In this document: one piece after another, positions 27,029-36,300 of the stretch
Layout of the letters: each line of letters begins with the position of its first letter
Numbering within the stretch: the stretch's first letter is position 1
Source of the DNA: Bacillota bacterium
GTDB lineage: Bacteria; Bacillota; Clostridia; Peptostreptococcales; Anaerovoracaceae
Direction: 5' to 3'
NCBI GenBank assembly: GCA_030526355.1
Contig: JAUNDC010000020.1
Location: forward strand, 1-49,457
DNA length: 49,457 nucleotides
Position numbers and translations under genes: made by a program
The notes under the pieces: model-generated
Told to the model about the DNA's origin: nothing
The model's input: the letters and a program-made list of their open reading frames with translations, nothing else
Databases searched by the model: none

Positions 27029-27787
27029 TTATCTTTTCCTGTTTATTACAGAAGCCAGATACGCGGCACCGAACCCATTATCGATATTAACAACACCTAC
27101 ACCATTGGCACAGCTGTTCAGCATAGAAAGCAACGCTGAAATACCGCCAAGGTTTGCCCCATATCCTATGCTTGTAGGCACAGCAATCACTGGAGCCTCA
27201 GTAAGCCCTCCTACCACGCTGGCAAGTGCCCCTTCCATTCCAGCTACTACTATTATCACATCAGCACTTCTTATTTCGTCAAGCTTATTGAACAATCTAT
27301 GTATTCCTGCAACACCCACATCATATATCCGCTTAACCTTGTTACCCAGAATTTCGGCGGTCACCGCTGCTTCCTCAGCAACAGGTATATCTGCAGTTCC
27401 TGCTGTTACCACTGCCACAGTTCCCATATTCTGTTTCGCCGATCTGCCGCTGTCATCCAGTACAGCAATTATCTTTGCCGTCTCGAAATATACAGCCTCC
27501 GGCAGCAAGTCTGCAACGGCCTCATAATCCGAACGTTCAGCTCTTGTACCCATTATACTTCCGCCCTTTGATACAAGCTCTGTCATTATTGCACATATCT
27601 GTTCGGGTGTCTTTCCCTGGCAGTATATCACCTCCGGGAAACCTGTCCTTATAGCTCTGTGATTATCCACATTGGCAAACCCCAGATCCTTGTATGGCAG
27701 ATCCTTGAGCTGGCTGCATGCATCATCAACGGAGGTCTCTCCGCTGCGAACCTTGTCGAGCAGTTCCCTTATCAGCTTCTCATCCAT
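27029..27787 (-). CDS. larB: LarB, nickel-pincer-nucleotide cofactor synthesis (P2CMN synthase)
   Basis: LarB carboxylates and hydrolyses nicotinic acid adenine dinucleotide to pyridinium-3,5-biscarboxylate mononucleotide, the first step to the nickel-pincer cofactor of lactate racemase and relatives. The C-terminal half is a PurE-like domain: VTAGTADIPVAEEA, VAGIHRL, AGMEGALASVVGGL and PVIAVPTSIGYG. The ATG at 27787 (252 residues) follows AGGAG at 8 nt; a GTG three codons upstream is less likely. No larC or larE is present in this window. It precedes an MFS gene. Confidence 0.88.
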   Translation of the reverse strand: MDEKLIRELLDKVRSGETSVDDACSQLKDLPYKDLGFANVDNHRAIRTGFPEVIYCQGKTPEQICAIMTELVSKGGSIMGTRAERSDYEAVADLLPEAVYFETAKIIAVLDDSGRSAKQNMGTVAVVTAGTADIPVAEEAAVTAEILGNKVKRIYDVGVAGIHRLFNKLDEIRSADVIIVVAGMEGALASVVGGLTEAPVIAVPTSIGYGANLGGISALLSMLNSCANGVGVVNIDNGFGAAYLASVINRKR

Positions 27788-27823
27788 CCGTCTCACTCCT
27801 GTCCTGATAATACCTGTGATGCA

Positions 27824-28126
27824 TCAGGCTTCATTGATTACCTGATCTTCCACAATAATGTCAGCAATAACCCCGTACTTTTCCTTCAGCTTGCCAAGTA
27901 CTGCAAAATGAGGCTGCTGAGTATGCTTTTTCTGTGCATCTCTGCTTTCCCACTGCTCCCACAGGAACATATCTGTATCTGAATCTGCCGGATAGAAATA
28001 TTCGTATCTGATACATCCATCTTCAGCTCTAGATTTATCAATGATACCGTTCTCTTTTACTTCTCTGTAATAATTGTCTCTGTCCTCTCTGGTTTTAAGA
28101 GTATATGTAACGTAATAGTTAGTCAT
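27824..28126 (-). CDS. Putative quinol monooxygenase (ABM/YgiN-like dimeric ferredoxin-fold protein)
   Basis: A 100-residue single-domain protein of the antibiotic-biosynthesis-monooxygenase type. The order is a beta strand (YYVTYTLKTRED), a helix, an EDGCIRYEYF strand, FLWEQWESRDAQKKH and a final helix. Family members act as cofactor-less oxygenases or unknown heme/quinone-handling proteins; the function here is unknown. AGGAGG precedes the ATG. It is first in a three-gene set with larB and the MFS transporter. Confidence 0.75.
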   Translation of the reverse strand: MTNYYVTYTLKTREDRDNYYREVKENGIIDKSRAEDGCIRYEYFYPADSDTDMFLWEQWESRDAQKKHTQQPHFAVLGKLKEKYGVIADIIVEDQVINEA

Positions 28127-28156
28127 TTTTACCTCCTGAAGAATATTGTTTACTAC

Positions 28157-28185
28157 ATTATATTACACTAAGCTTCATGCCGCAA
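28157..28185 (-). promoter_or_regulatory. Probable promoter of the monooxygenase-larB-MFS genes
   Basis: Minus-strand -10 TATAAT (28157-28162) with a weak -35 TTGCGG (28180-28185) at 17 bp, 31 bp before the start codon. Confidence 0.5.
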
Positions 28186-28192
28186 GGCTACT

Positions 28193-29140
28193 TCATCTGC
28201 TGCTTAACTCATCAGCTTTATTCCGTGCCGGGTCTACACTGGAAATATATACACTTGCAATAATAACAGCAGCTCCTGCTGCCTGAGGAACAGTAAAACT
28301 CTCATTAAGCACAGCGACTCCTGCAATAATTGATATTACAGTCGTGAGATTGGCAAACAGGGATGCCTCCGATACAGATACATACGAGCTTCCAAAATTA
28401 AGAGCCATAAATGCGATAACTGATGACATTACAGCCAGATAAAGAATGCACACCCAGAATTGCGGCATTGCTGTCACATCCAGAATAAGTCTGTCATACC
28501 TTCCAGCACATTCTATAAGCGCAAAACAGACATACACCACACTCCCAGCTCCGAACATTACATAAGTCCGTTCAAGCGGATCAAAATACTCACCCGCTTT
28601 TTTGCTGAATACATAAAATAACGCTCCTGCTGCAACTGCTGCCATCAGTATCATTACTCCTACAGCTGACGATTTCATCCCTTCCGCTCCAAGGGTTGTA
28701 ACTGCCACACCTGCAACAGAAGCCAGCGCACATATTATCTGTTTTCTTGAAACATTCTCATGCATTATCAGCACATCAAAAACAAGCCCCATTATCGGAA
28801 TCACCGCTATGATTGTTCCTGCAAATGCAGACGATGTATATTTTATCCCATAGCTTTCCGCCATAAAATATATTACCGGCTGGAACAGTGCCAGCAGCAA
28901 TACGTTCTTAAGCGGTTTGCCTCTGAGCGAAAAACTTATGAGAGGCTCACCATTCTTCTTTTTTATTAGCCTGCCTGTAAGCACTATAAGATTAAGTACC
29001 ACAAATGCAGTCAGAAACCTTACTGCCAGCAGCACGCTCGGTACTGTAAGCTGCAGTGCCACCTTTGAAAACAGAAAGCTGAAGCCAAATATTGTATTTC
29101 CTGTTATTACAGCAATCAAAGCCTTAGTACGAATGCTCAT
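28193..29140 (-). CDS. EamA/DMT-superfamily transporter
   Basis: A 315-residue drug/metabolite transporter with two EamA repeats (about 5-145 and 160-305) and about ten membrane segments. The first helix contains GNTIFGFSFLFSKVAL, typical of the family. The substrate is unknown. I chose the ATG at 29140, preceded by AAGGGTGA. An ATG eight codons upstream overlaps the -10 box at 29164-29169 and cannot lie in that transcript. Confidence 0.87.
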   Translation of the reverse strand: MSIRTKALIAVITGNTIFGFSFLFSKVALQLTVPSVLLAVRFLTAFVVLNLIVLTGRLIKKKNGEPLISFSLRGKPLKNVLLLALFQPVIYFMAESYGIKYTSSAFAGTIIAVIPIMGLVFDVLIMHENVSRKQIICALASVAGVAVTTLGAEGMKSSAVGVMILMAAVAAGALFYVFSKKAGEYFDPLERTYVMFGAGSVVYVCFALIECAGRYDRLILDVTAMPQFWVCILYLAVMSSVIAFMALNFGSSYVSVSEASLFANLTTVISIIAGVAVLNESFTVPQAAGAAVIIASVYISSVDPARNKADELSSR

Positions 29141-29163
29141 ATTCTCACCCTTTCCGGGAAACA

Positions 29164-29172
29164 TTATAACAT
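29164..29172 (-). promoter_or_regulatory. Extended -10 promoter of the EamA gene
   Basis: Minus-strand TGT-TATAAT (TATAAT at 29164-29169). A weak TTGCTG -35 lies 18 bp upstream (29188-29193). Confidence 0.5.
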
Positions 29173-29214
29173 CTATGCCACAAAAACAGCAACATAGTTA
29201 ATAACCAGAGTAGT

Positions 29215-29220
29215 ATAATT
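29215..29220 (+). promoter_or_regulatory. -10 element of the cation-efflux gene
   Basis: TATAAT 28 bp before the start codon, in the divergent region shared with the EamA gene. No convincing -35 is visible. Confidence 0.4.
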
Positions 29221-29248
29221 ATAAAGTAAACAAGAGAGGAGTGAAAAC

Positions 29249-30196
29249 ATGGATGACAATTCAGAGTCACCAATTTTACAGACTGACAAGAAGCAGTCTC
29301 AGAATCTGAAATCAGAAAAACGTATACTCAGAATTTCTTTTATAGGAAGCGCACTGTTCCTTCTGTCGGAATGTGCCGCTGCTTTCCTTACCCATTCTCA
29401 GGCAGTTCTGATGGACTGCATCTATGATCTGGTTGATCTGGCAATGCTGGGGCCTTTCATGATACTTGTCCCCAAGCTATATAAGCCTGTCACCGAGCGC
29501 TGGCCTTATGGTCTTTCTCAGATTGAATCGCTGTTTATTATAATCAAATGCGGTCTGCTGCTGTTCCTTGATATACAGCTTATGACAGACAGCGTTCAGT
29601 TGATTATGGATGGCGGTCATGTAGTTAACGCCGGTGCGGTCGCGGCTTTCGAGCTTGCAGTTTCAGCCTCATGTATAATAATGTTCTTCATACTGAAGCA
29701 TCTTAACAAAAAATTCTCATCGCCTACAGTCAATGCAGAGCTTTATATATGGAAGCTTGACTCATACAGTACTGCCGGCGTAGGTATGGCTTTCGTAGTT
29801 CAGCTTATAATGCAGCGGACATCACTTGCATGGCTTGTTCCGTATGTCGATCCTGCAATTGCAATCTTCATGGCAGTTATACTTCTTAAGGATCCTGTCA
29901 TGATGATATGGGACGCTGTCAAGAGTCTTATCCTGCTGGCTCCAAAAGAAGAGGTCATTGAACACATAAGAGAAATCACAGGCTCCGAGCTCACAAAGCA
30001 TGACATTGATATAGATTTTCTTGATGTTGTAAAGACAGGTCGTAAAGTATGGATAGACATTTACATTGTTCAGAAAGACAACATGCTCGATCTGCGTATG
30101 CTGAAATCTGCTCAGGATGAAATAATAAAAAAGTTACGTGCAGAATACGACAATGTCTTCATCGAGCTTATACCTGAGCTTAAATATATTAAATAA
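29249..30196 (+). CDS. Cation diffusion facilitator family protein with altered metal site
   Basis: A 315-residue protein with about six membrane segments and a cytosolic C-terminal domain (about 235-315), the CDF layout. The TM2 metal motif DxxxD is kept (Asp56, Asp60 in VLMDCIYDLVDL). In TM5 the usual HxxxD reads IxxxD (Ile167, Asp171 in AELYIWKLDS). The loop GHG of YiiP-type zinc exporters reads WPYG. The cargo may therefore not be zinc, or transport may differ. GAGAGGAG precedes the ATG. It stands alone between a divergent EamA gene and a strong terminator. Confidence 0.82.
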   Translation: MDDNSESPILQTDKKQSQNLKSEKRILRISFIGSALFLLSECAAAFLTHSQAVLMDCIYDLVDLAMLGPFMILVPKLYKPVTERWPYGLSQIESLFIIIKCGLLLFLDIQLMTDSVQLIMDGGHVVNAGAVAAFELAVSASCIIMFFILKHLNKKFSSPTVNAELYIWKLDSYSTAGVGMAFVVQLIMQRTSLAWLVPYVDPAIAIFMAVILLKDPVMMIWDAVKSLILLAPKEEVIEHIREITGSELTKHDIDIDFLDVVKTGRKVWIDIYIVQKDNMLDLRMLKSAQDEIIKKLRAEYDNVFIELIPELKYIK

Positions 30197-30206
30197 CGGT
30201 CAGAAC

Positions 30207-30254
30207 AAAAGTGCTGCTGCATTGAAGCTTTATCATCAATGCAGCAGCACTTTT
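30207..30254. terminator. Bidirectional terminator
   Basis: A perfect 19-bp stem (30207-30225 with 30236-30254) around a 10-nt loop, with AAAA on one side and TTTT on the other. It lies between the convergent CDF (+) and GNAT (-) genes and would serve both. Confidence 0.88.
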
Positions 30255-30264
30255 AATATTGCTT

Positions 30265-30795
30265 TTATAGTTTCTTCTCCAGACATACCAGATTCACATC
30301 CGGAATTCCGTTGAATGTAGTCGGCACAATTGAAACCTCACTATATCCCAGCTTACTGTAAAGGGCACGCGCAGCTTTGTTTCTCTCATTCGTATCCATT
30401 CGCAGATAACGGCATCCATTCTCCAGAGCGTATTTTTCATAAAAATCAACAAACCCTGTGCCGTACCCTTTGCCCTTAATGGAGGGCGAAACCACCAGAG
30501 TATGAAAAACCATCACCTGATCATCAGGTACGTCATACTGCCACTCTGCCTGTGCATATTCCGGGCACTGCTCTTTATTTATCTTTCCAGCTGCCACAAT
30601 TCTTCCGTTATCCTCAGCTACAAACATATCTCCTGCCTTAACAGAAGCTTCAGCTGTATGCCTTGTCGGATATATTCCTCTAATCCATCCGACAGCTGCA
30701 TTGCCCTCTTCCTCAGCTGTATGTATCTCTTCATATATTTCTGCTATCGCATCAATATCCTTATTCTCCGCTTTTCTAAAGCTCGCCATAATCAT
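30265..30795 (-). CDS. GNAT-family N-acetyltransferase
   Basis: A 176-residue acetyl-CoA-dependent acyltransferase. The core beta-4 strand MVFHTLVVSPSIKGKGYGTG carries the pyrophosphate-binding loop (GKGYGTG). NERNKAARALYSKLGYSEV is the typical C-terminal helix and strand. The substrate is unknown. The ATG at 30795 follows GAGAGG at 5 nt; an ATG two codons later is possible. Confidence 0.88.
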   Translation of the reverse strand: MIMASFRKAENKDIDAIAEIYEEIHTAEEEGNAAVGWIRGIYPTRHTAEASVKAGDMFVAEDNGRIVAAGKINKEQCPEYAQAEWQYDVPDDQVMVFHTLVVSPSIKGKGYGTGFVDFYEKYALENGCRYLRMDTNERNKAARALYSKLGYSEVSIVPTTFNGIPDVNLVCLEKKL

Positions 30796-30865
30796 CTCTG
30801 CCTCTCAGTTATTAATCATACAAGAATTATTCTGCCTTTTCCTAAACAACTACCAGTATATGACA

Positions 30866-30895
30866 ATTGTATCAGACCCAAACACCTGATGTCAA
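30866..30895 (-). promoter_or_regulatory. Promoter of the GNAT gene
   Basis: Minus-strand consensus -35 TTGACA (30890-30895), 18 bp, -10 TACAAT (30866-30871), about 70 bp before the start codon. Confidence 0.75.
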
Positions 30896-30904
30896 CACGT
30901 CCTA

Positions 30905-30959
30905 ATACAGAAACCGCTTCACACGCTCCTGTTGAGATGCATGAAAAGCGGCTCTGTAT
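30905..30959 (-). terminator. Probable terminator of the polyferredoxin-PFOR-nfn operon
   Basis: A long imperfect dyad: outer arms ATACAG/CTGTAT, then CCGCTT/AAGCGG, then CATGC/GCGTG. It begins about 47 bp past the nfnB stop and is followed by a modest T-rich stretch. It separates the redox operon from the GNAT promoter. Confidence 0.5.
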
Positions 30960-31005
30960 GTCTGCTTGTTTAACTATAAATGGAAGTATTATTGTATTGA
31001 GGTTA

Positions 31006-32442
31006 TTATTTATCTAAATATTCATCAATACTCGCAGCTGCAGTCTTGCCTGCACCCATCGCAAGTATAACAGTTGCGGCACCTGTAACCGCATCTCCTC
31101 CTGCAAATACGCCTTCACGGTTTGTAGCTGCACCGGCGTCAGTTCCTATTCCGCCTCTTTCATTGGCTTCAAGGTTTTCGGTGGTTTCAAGTATCAGCTT
31201 GTTGAGCTTCGTACCAATGGCCATGATTACACAGTCAACGTCCAGAACGAAGTTTGATCCTTCTTTGACAACAGGGCGTCTTCTTCCTGAAGCATCCGGT
31301 TCTCCAAGCTCCATTTCCACACATTCAAGACCTGTAACATATCCGTTTTCATCTCCGATTACAGCTACAGGGTTTCTGAGAAGCTGAAAATCTATACCTT
31401 CTTCGATGGCATGGTGAATTTCCTCTCTTCTTGCAGGGATTTCATCCATAGAACGCCTGTAAACTATGTAAACCTTCTCGGCACCCATTCTCTTGGCACA
31501 TCTTGCAGCATCCATGGCAACGTTGCCGCCGCCTACAACTGCGATTCTTTTTGCCTTCTGTACAGGTGTATCATATTCAGGAAGATAACCCTTCATCAGG
31601 TTTATCCGCGTCAGGTATTCATTAGCTGAGCAGACTCCCAGAAGATTCTCTCCCGGAATGTTCATGAAGGAAGGCAGACCTGCACCTGTTCCCACAAATA
31701 CAGCCTCATATCCATCCTCAAACAGCTCATCAACGGTTTCTGATCGTCCTATTACTGCATTGTTTATGAATTTTACTCCTCTGGATTCGAGCTTTGCTAC
31801 CTCTGCTGCCACTATATCCTTCGGCAGTCTGAATTCGGGTATTCCATATGCAAGCACTCCGCCAGGCTTATGAAGACTCTCAAATACGGTCACATCATAG
31901 CCCTTTGATGCCAGATCCCCTGCGCATGTAAGGCCTGCAGGACCTGCACCGACAACAGCAACCTTTTTGCAATTGCCATGAGGTGTATCAGCACTGGTTC
32001 CGCTACAGCCACAACTACATCCTTCAGCTTCAGTAACGGTTTCGCAGCAGTCTGATTCATGCTCAGCATGCCAGTCAGCAACGAACCGTTCAAGTCTTCC
32101 TATGGATACAGGTTCGCCGTTCACACCCTGTACACAGTAGCCTTCACACTGATTCTCCTGCGGACACACTCTTCCGCATATTCTAGGCAAAGCACTCGTT
32201 TCGCTTATTATCTGATAAGCTTCTTCAAATTCGCCCTCAGCAACCTTGGCTACAAATTCAGGTATTCTTACCATTACCGGGCAACCCTTGGTACAAGGCT
32301 TCTTCCTGCATTTGAGACATCTCATTGCTTCATTTATCGCCATCTGTGGAGTATAACCCTCTGCCACCTCTTTGAAGTTCCCAGCTCTTACCACCGGATC
32401 CTGCTCCGGCATCGGATTCTTTATCTGTTTCAGATTAATCAT
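31006..32442 (-). CDS. nfnB: NfnB-type NADPH:ferredoxin oxidoreductase subunit (GltD-like flavoprotein)
   Basis: The large subunit of the NADH-dependent reduced ferredoxin:NADP+ oxidoreductase, a flavin-based bifurcating enzyme. Two [4Fe-4S] motifs are at the N terminus: CLKCRKKPCTKGC (Cys42, 45, 50, 54) and CGRVCPQENQCEGYC (Cys89, 93, 99, 103). FAD-binding GAGPAGLTCAGDLA and NADP-binding GGGNVAMDAARCAKR follow. A cysteine-rich insert (about residues 129-160) joins the two halves. The ATG at 32442 (478 residues) lies 11 nt from AGGAGG and overlaps nfnA by 8 bp. On its own it would be called glutamate synthase small subunit, but the nfnA partner and the absence of gltB argue for Nfn. Confidence 0.86.
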   Translation of the reverse strand: MINLKQIKNPMPEQDPVVRAGNFKEVAEGYTPQMAINEAMRCLKCRKKPCTKGCPVMVRIPEFVAKVAEGEFEEAYQIISETSALPRICGRVCPQENQCEGYCVQGVNGEPVSIGRLERFVADWHAEHESDCCETVTEAEGCSCGCSGTSADTPHGNCKKVAVVGAGPAGLTCAGDLASKGYDVTVFESLHKPGGVLAYGIPEFRLPKDIVAAEVAKLESRGVKFINNAVIGRSETVDELFEDGYEAVFVGTGAGLPSFMNIPGENLLGVCSANEYLTRINLMKGYLPEYDTPVQKAKRIAVVGGGNVAMDAARCAKRMGAEKVYIVYRRSMDEIPARREEIHHAIEEGIDFQLLRNPVAVIGDENGYVTGLECVEMELGEPDASGRRRPVVKEGSNFVLDVDCVIMAIGTKLNKLILETTENLEANERGGIGTDAGAATNREGVFAGGDAVTGAATVILAMGAGKTAAASIDEYLDK

Positions 32443-33283
32443 GGTAACGCACACCTCCTGTCAGGCGGCAGATATGAGCCGCATCTTCCTGTTCCTGCTC
32501 CTTGTAGAATGAGTTCCTCTTAATGAGCTCATCCCAATCCACAAGGCTTCCGTCAAATTCCGGACCGTCAACGCATACGAATTTGTTTTCGCCTCCGATT
32601 ATCGCCCTGCATCCGCCGCACATACCTGTACCGTCTACCATGTAGGCAGTTAGCGATGCTACTGACGGAATACCGTAATCAGAAGCTATTTTGCATACAA
32701 ATTTCATCATTACAGGCGGACCCACAGCAACGATTTCATCATATTCGTTTCCGGCTTCAATCAGCTCCTTGAGCTTATCTGTGGTAAAACCCTTTTCTCC
32801 ATACGAGCCATCGTCGGTTGTTATATAAAGATTATCGGTTCCTTCCTTGAATTCATCCTCCAGTATAACCATATCCTTATTCTTGAAGCCGGCAATCATA
32901 TCCACATGAATTCCTTCCTTGTGCATTCCAGTTGCCAGCGGATATGCCAGTGCGTTGCCTGTTCCTCCGCCTACAACAGCCACACGCTTAAGTCCTTCCA
33001 TATGTGTAGGCTTGCCCAGAGGACCAACTACATCAGCCAGACAGTCACCTTCTTCAAGCTGATCCATAAGCATTGTGGTTCTACCCACTGCTGCATATAT
33101 TATATCTATCGTTCCTTTTTCGGAATCATGACCCGCCATAGTAAGCGGTATCCTTTCACCATATTCATCCGTACGCAGTATTATAAACTGTCCCGGTTTT
33201 GCTTTTCTTGCCACCAGTGGCGCTTCAATGACGAGCCAGGTCATGGAAGCATTGAGTTTTCTTTTACTTACGATCTTATACAT
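32435..33283 (-). CDS. nfnA: NfnA-type ferredoxin-NAD(P)+ reductase subunit (FAD/[2Fe-2S])
   Basis: A 282-residue protein of the ferredoxin-NADP reductase / dihydroorotate dehydrogenase electron-transfer family. An FAD domain (about 1-95, with ERIPLTMAG) is followed by an NAD domain (VAVVGGGTGNALAYPLA). The C-terminal [2Fe-2S] motif is in DGTGMCGGCRAI with a later cysteine in FVCVDGPEFDG. It would take NADH electrons and pair with NfnB. GGGAG precedes the ATG. It is encoded 17 bp after the PFOR gene, so both are probably on one transcript. Confidence 0.88.
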   Translation of the reverse strand: MYKIVSKRKLNASMTWLVIEAPLVARKAKPGQFIILRTDEYGERIPLTMAGHDSEKGTIDIIYAAVGRTTMLMDQLEEGDCLADVVGPLGKPTHMEGLKRVAVVGGGTGNALAYPLATGMHKEGIHVDMIAGFKNKDMVILEDEFKEGTDNLYITTDDGSYGEKGFTTDKLKELIEAGNEYDEIVAVGPPVMMKFVCKIASDYGIPSVASLTAYMVDGTGMCGGCRAIIGGENKFVCVDGPEFDGSLVDWDELIKRNSFYKEQEQEDAAHICRLTGGVRYHD

Positions 33284-33300
33284 TTAAATCACTCCCTTTC

Positions 33301-36300
33301 CTACTGCTCATCAAAGCTTTTCTTCTCTCTGAGAAGCTTCTGATATCTGCCTGCAGCCTCCGATTCTGCTTTTTCAAAGAGCTTCTCTGCCTTTTCAGGT
33401 GCCTTAAGCTTCAGGGAGTTGTATCTCACCTCTCCCATCAGGAATTCATTGAAGTTCTCTGTTGGAGGAGCACTGTCAACTGAAAGTGGATTCTTTTTCT
33501 GCGCGATAAGCTCAGGATTGTATCTCATAAGATTCCAGTATCCTGCTCTGACAGCCTTTTTCATTTCCAGCATAGCCTTGTTCATTCCTGCCTTTACTCC
33601 ATGATTTATACAAGGTGCATATGCAATAATGAGAGACGGTCCATCATATGCTTCAGCTTCTCTGATAGCCTTCAGTGTCTGTGCTGGATTTGCGCCCATG
33701 GCAATCTGAGCTACATACACATAGCCGTATGCCATTGCTATATGTGCCAGATCCTTTTTCTTTACAGCTTTTCCGCCTGCCGCAAACTGTGCCACAGCTC
33801 CTGTTGGAGTAGACTTGGACGCCTGACCTCCTGTATTGGAATAAACCTCAGTATCAAATACTAGTACATTCACATTTTCGCCTGATGCCAGCACATGGTC
33901 AAGACCTCCGTAGCCGATATCATAAGCCCATCCATCACCGCCGAATATCCACATGGAAGGCTTCTGCAGCATATCACTGTTTTCTGTTATGAACATCGCA
34001 TCAGGAACATCGGTGTGCTCTTTGCATACCTCCAGTAATGCCTTTCCCATCTTTCCGGAGCATTCAGCATCGTCCATCTTATCAAGCCATGCTTTGGCGG
34101 CATCTGCAAAACGCACATCCTCTGCCAGGCATTCTGCTGCTGTTTTCAACTCGTTTCGTCTTGCCTTAACTGCCACTGCCATTCCGTAGCCAAACTCAGC
34201 ATTATCCTCAAAGAGGGAATTCGCCCATGCAGGGCCCTTGCCCTCATTGTTTACCGTATAAGGTGTGCTTGGTGCGCTGCATCCCCAGATAGATGAGCAT
34301 CCGGTAGCATTGGCTATATACATTCTGTCACCGTAAAGCTGGGTAACCAGCTTGGCGTAAGGTGTCTCCCCACATCCTGGACATGCACCGGAGAACTCAA
34401 GAAGTGGCTGTCTGAACTGTGAACCTCTGACAGTATCATCATTGGCATCAAGCTCTTTTCTCTCAACACCGCTGAACAATTTATCAAATCTTGCCTGTGC
34501 AACGAACTCAGTTTTTTCTGCCGGAACCATCTCCAGAGCTTTGTTTCTGGCAGGACATACATCTGCACATGAGCCGCATCCGGTACAGTCAAGGGCAGAT
34601 ACGCCGATAGAGAACAGCTTCTCTTCATCGCCCCTGAGAGGAACAGCACCTGTATTCAGCTTTTCTTCCTCCTCGGCTGTTAACACAAAAGGTCTGATAA
34701 CTGCATGAGGGCAGACGTATGAACACCAGTTGCACTGTATACATTTGTCTGCATTCCACTGAGGAATTTCAACAGCAATACCTCTCTTCTCATATGCTGC
34801 AGTTCCCGCAGGAATCATCCCGTCTGCAGTGTCAACAAATGCGGAAACCGGTATAGAGTCACCGTCCATGGCATTCGTAGGTCTAAGAATCTTGTTAATA
34901 TAATCAGTATGTATCCTGTCACGTCCTTCAGATTCATCATGTGTAAGGTCTCCCTCTGCATGAGCCCATTCAGCAGGAACATTCACCTTGTGAACATGAG
35001 TTATTCCGGCATCGACAGCATCACAGTTCATCTTTACTATATTTTCACCTTTCATTCCATATGACTTGACAATAGCATCCTTCATATATCTTTCTGCATC
35101 TTCTATAGGAAGAATATCTGCCAGTCTGAAAAATGCCGCCTGAAGCACTGTATTGGTTCTACCCTTGAGCCCCAGCTTTCTTGCTATCGAAACAGCATCA
35201 CAGGTATAGAAACTGACATTGTTCTGAGCAATATAACGCCTCACATTTGCCGGAAGCATCTCCTCCAGCTGGGTATCATCCCATGAACAGTTTAGAAGGA
35301 ATGTGCCACCCGGTTTTACATCCTCAACTATCTTATAGCGATTCAGATATGCAGATTTGTGGCAAGCTACGAAATCAGCCTGTTTAACATAATATGATGA
35401 TTTAATTTTGCCATATCCAAACCTCAGGTGCGAGATGGTCACACCGCCGGATTTCTTGGAATCATACTGGAAATAAGCCTGAACATTCATGTCCGTATTA
35501 TCACCGATGATCTTAACTGTATTCTTATTGGCACCTACCGTGCCGTCAGCGCCGAGTCCCCAGAATTTACATGCCACCGTTCCCTCAGGGGCAACGTCAG
35601 GATTGCTGCTTACCGGAAGTGAAAGCCCCGTCACATCGTCATTGATAGAGATAGTAAATTCCTTCTTAGGCTCATCACTCCACAGATTTTCGTATACGGC
35701 CAGTATATCCCCCGGCTGAGTATCCTTTGAACCAAGTCCGTATCTGCCGCCCATAATCGGAACGCTGTCAAATTTGCTACCCTTCAATGCAGCTGTTACA
35801 TCGAGGAAAAGTGGCTCGCCTGTTGAGCCAGGTTCTTTTGTCCTGTCGAGAACGGCGATTCTTTTTACTGTATCCGGAATAGCATCTATCAGGTATTTAG
35901 CAGAAAATGGTCTGTACAATCGTACAACTACTATTCCTGTTTTTCTACCCTGCTTATTCAGATAATCGATCAGTTCTTCAGCCGCATCACACACAGAACC
36001 CATTGCGATTATGATCTCCTCCGCGTCTTCTGCTCCGTAGTATGTAAAAGGCTTATAAGCCGGTGTCTTGCCACACTTTTCACTTACCAGCTGCATGTAA
36101 TGTGCTATGGTTTCAACTGTGTCCTCATAGTTCTTATTGCATGCTTCTCTATGCTGGAAAAATGTTTCAGGCTGTTCTGCAGAACCTATACTGTGAGGAT
36201 GGTTCGGGTTAATAACTCTCTGTCTGAAAGCCTTTACCGCATCCCAGTTCACCATATCCCTAAGCTCATCATAATTCCAGACTTCGATTTTCTGCTGCTC

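Noticed and set aside
31006..32442. Glutamate synthase small subunit
   Set aside because: The sequence alone would allow it, but no large subunit gene is present and the overlapping upstream gene is NfnA-like, so Nfn is the better reading.
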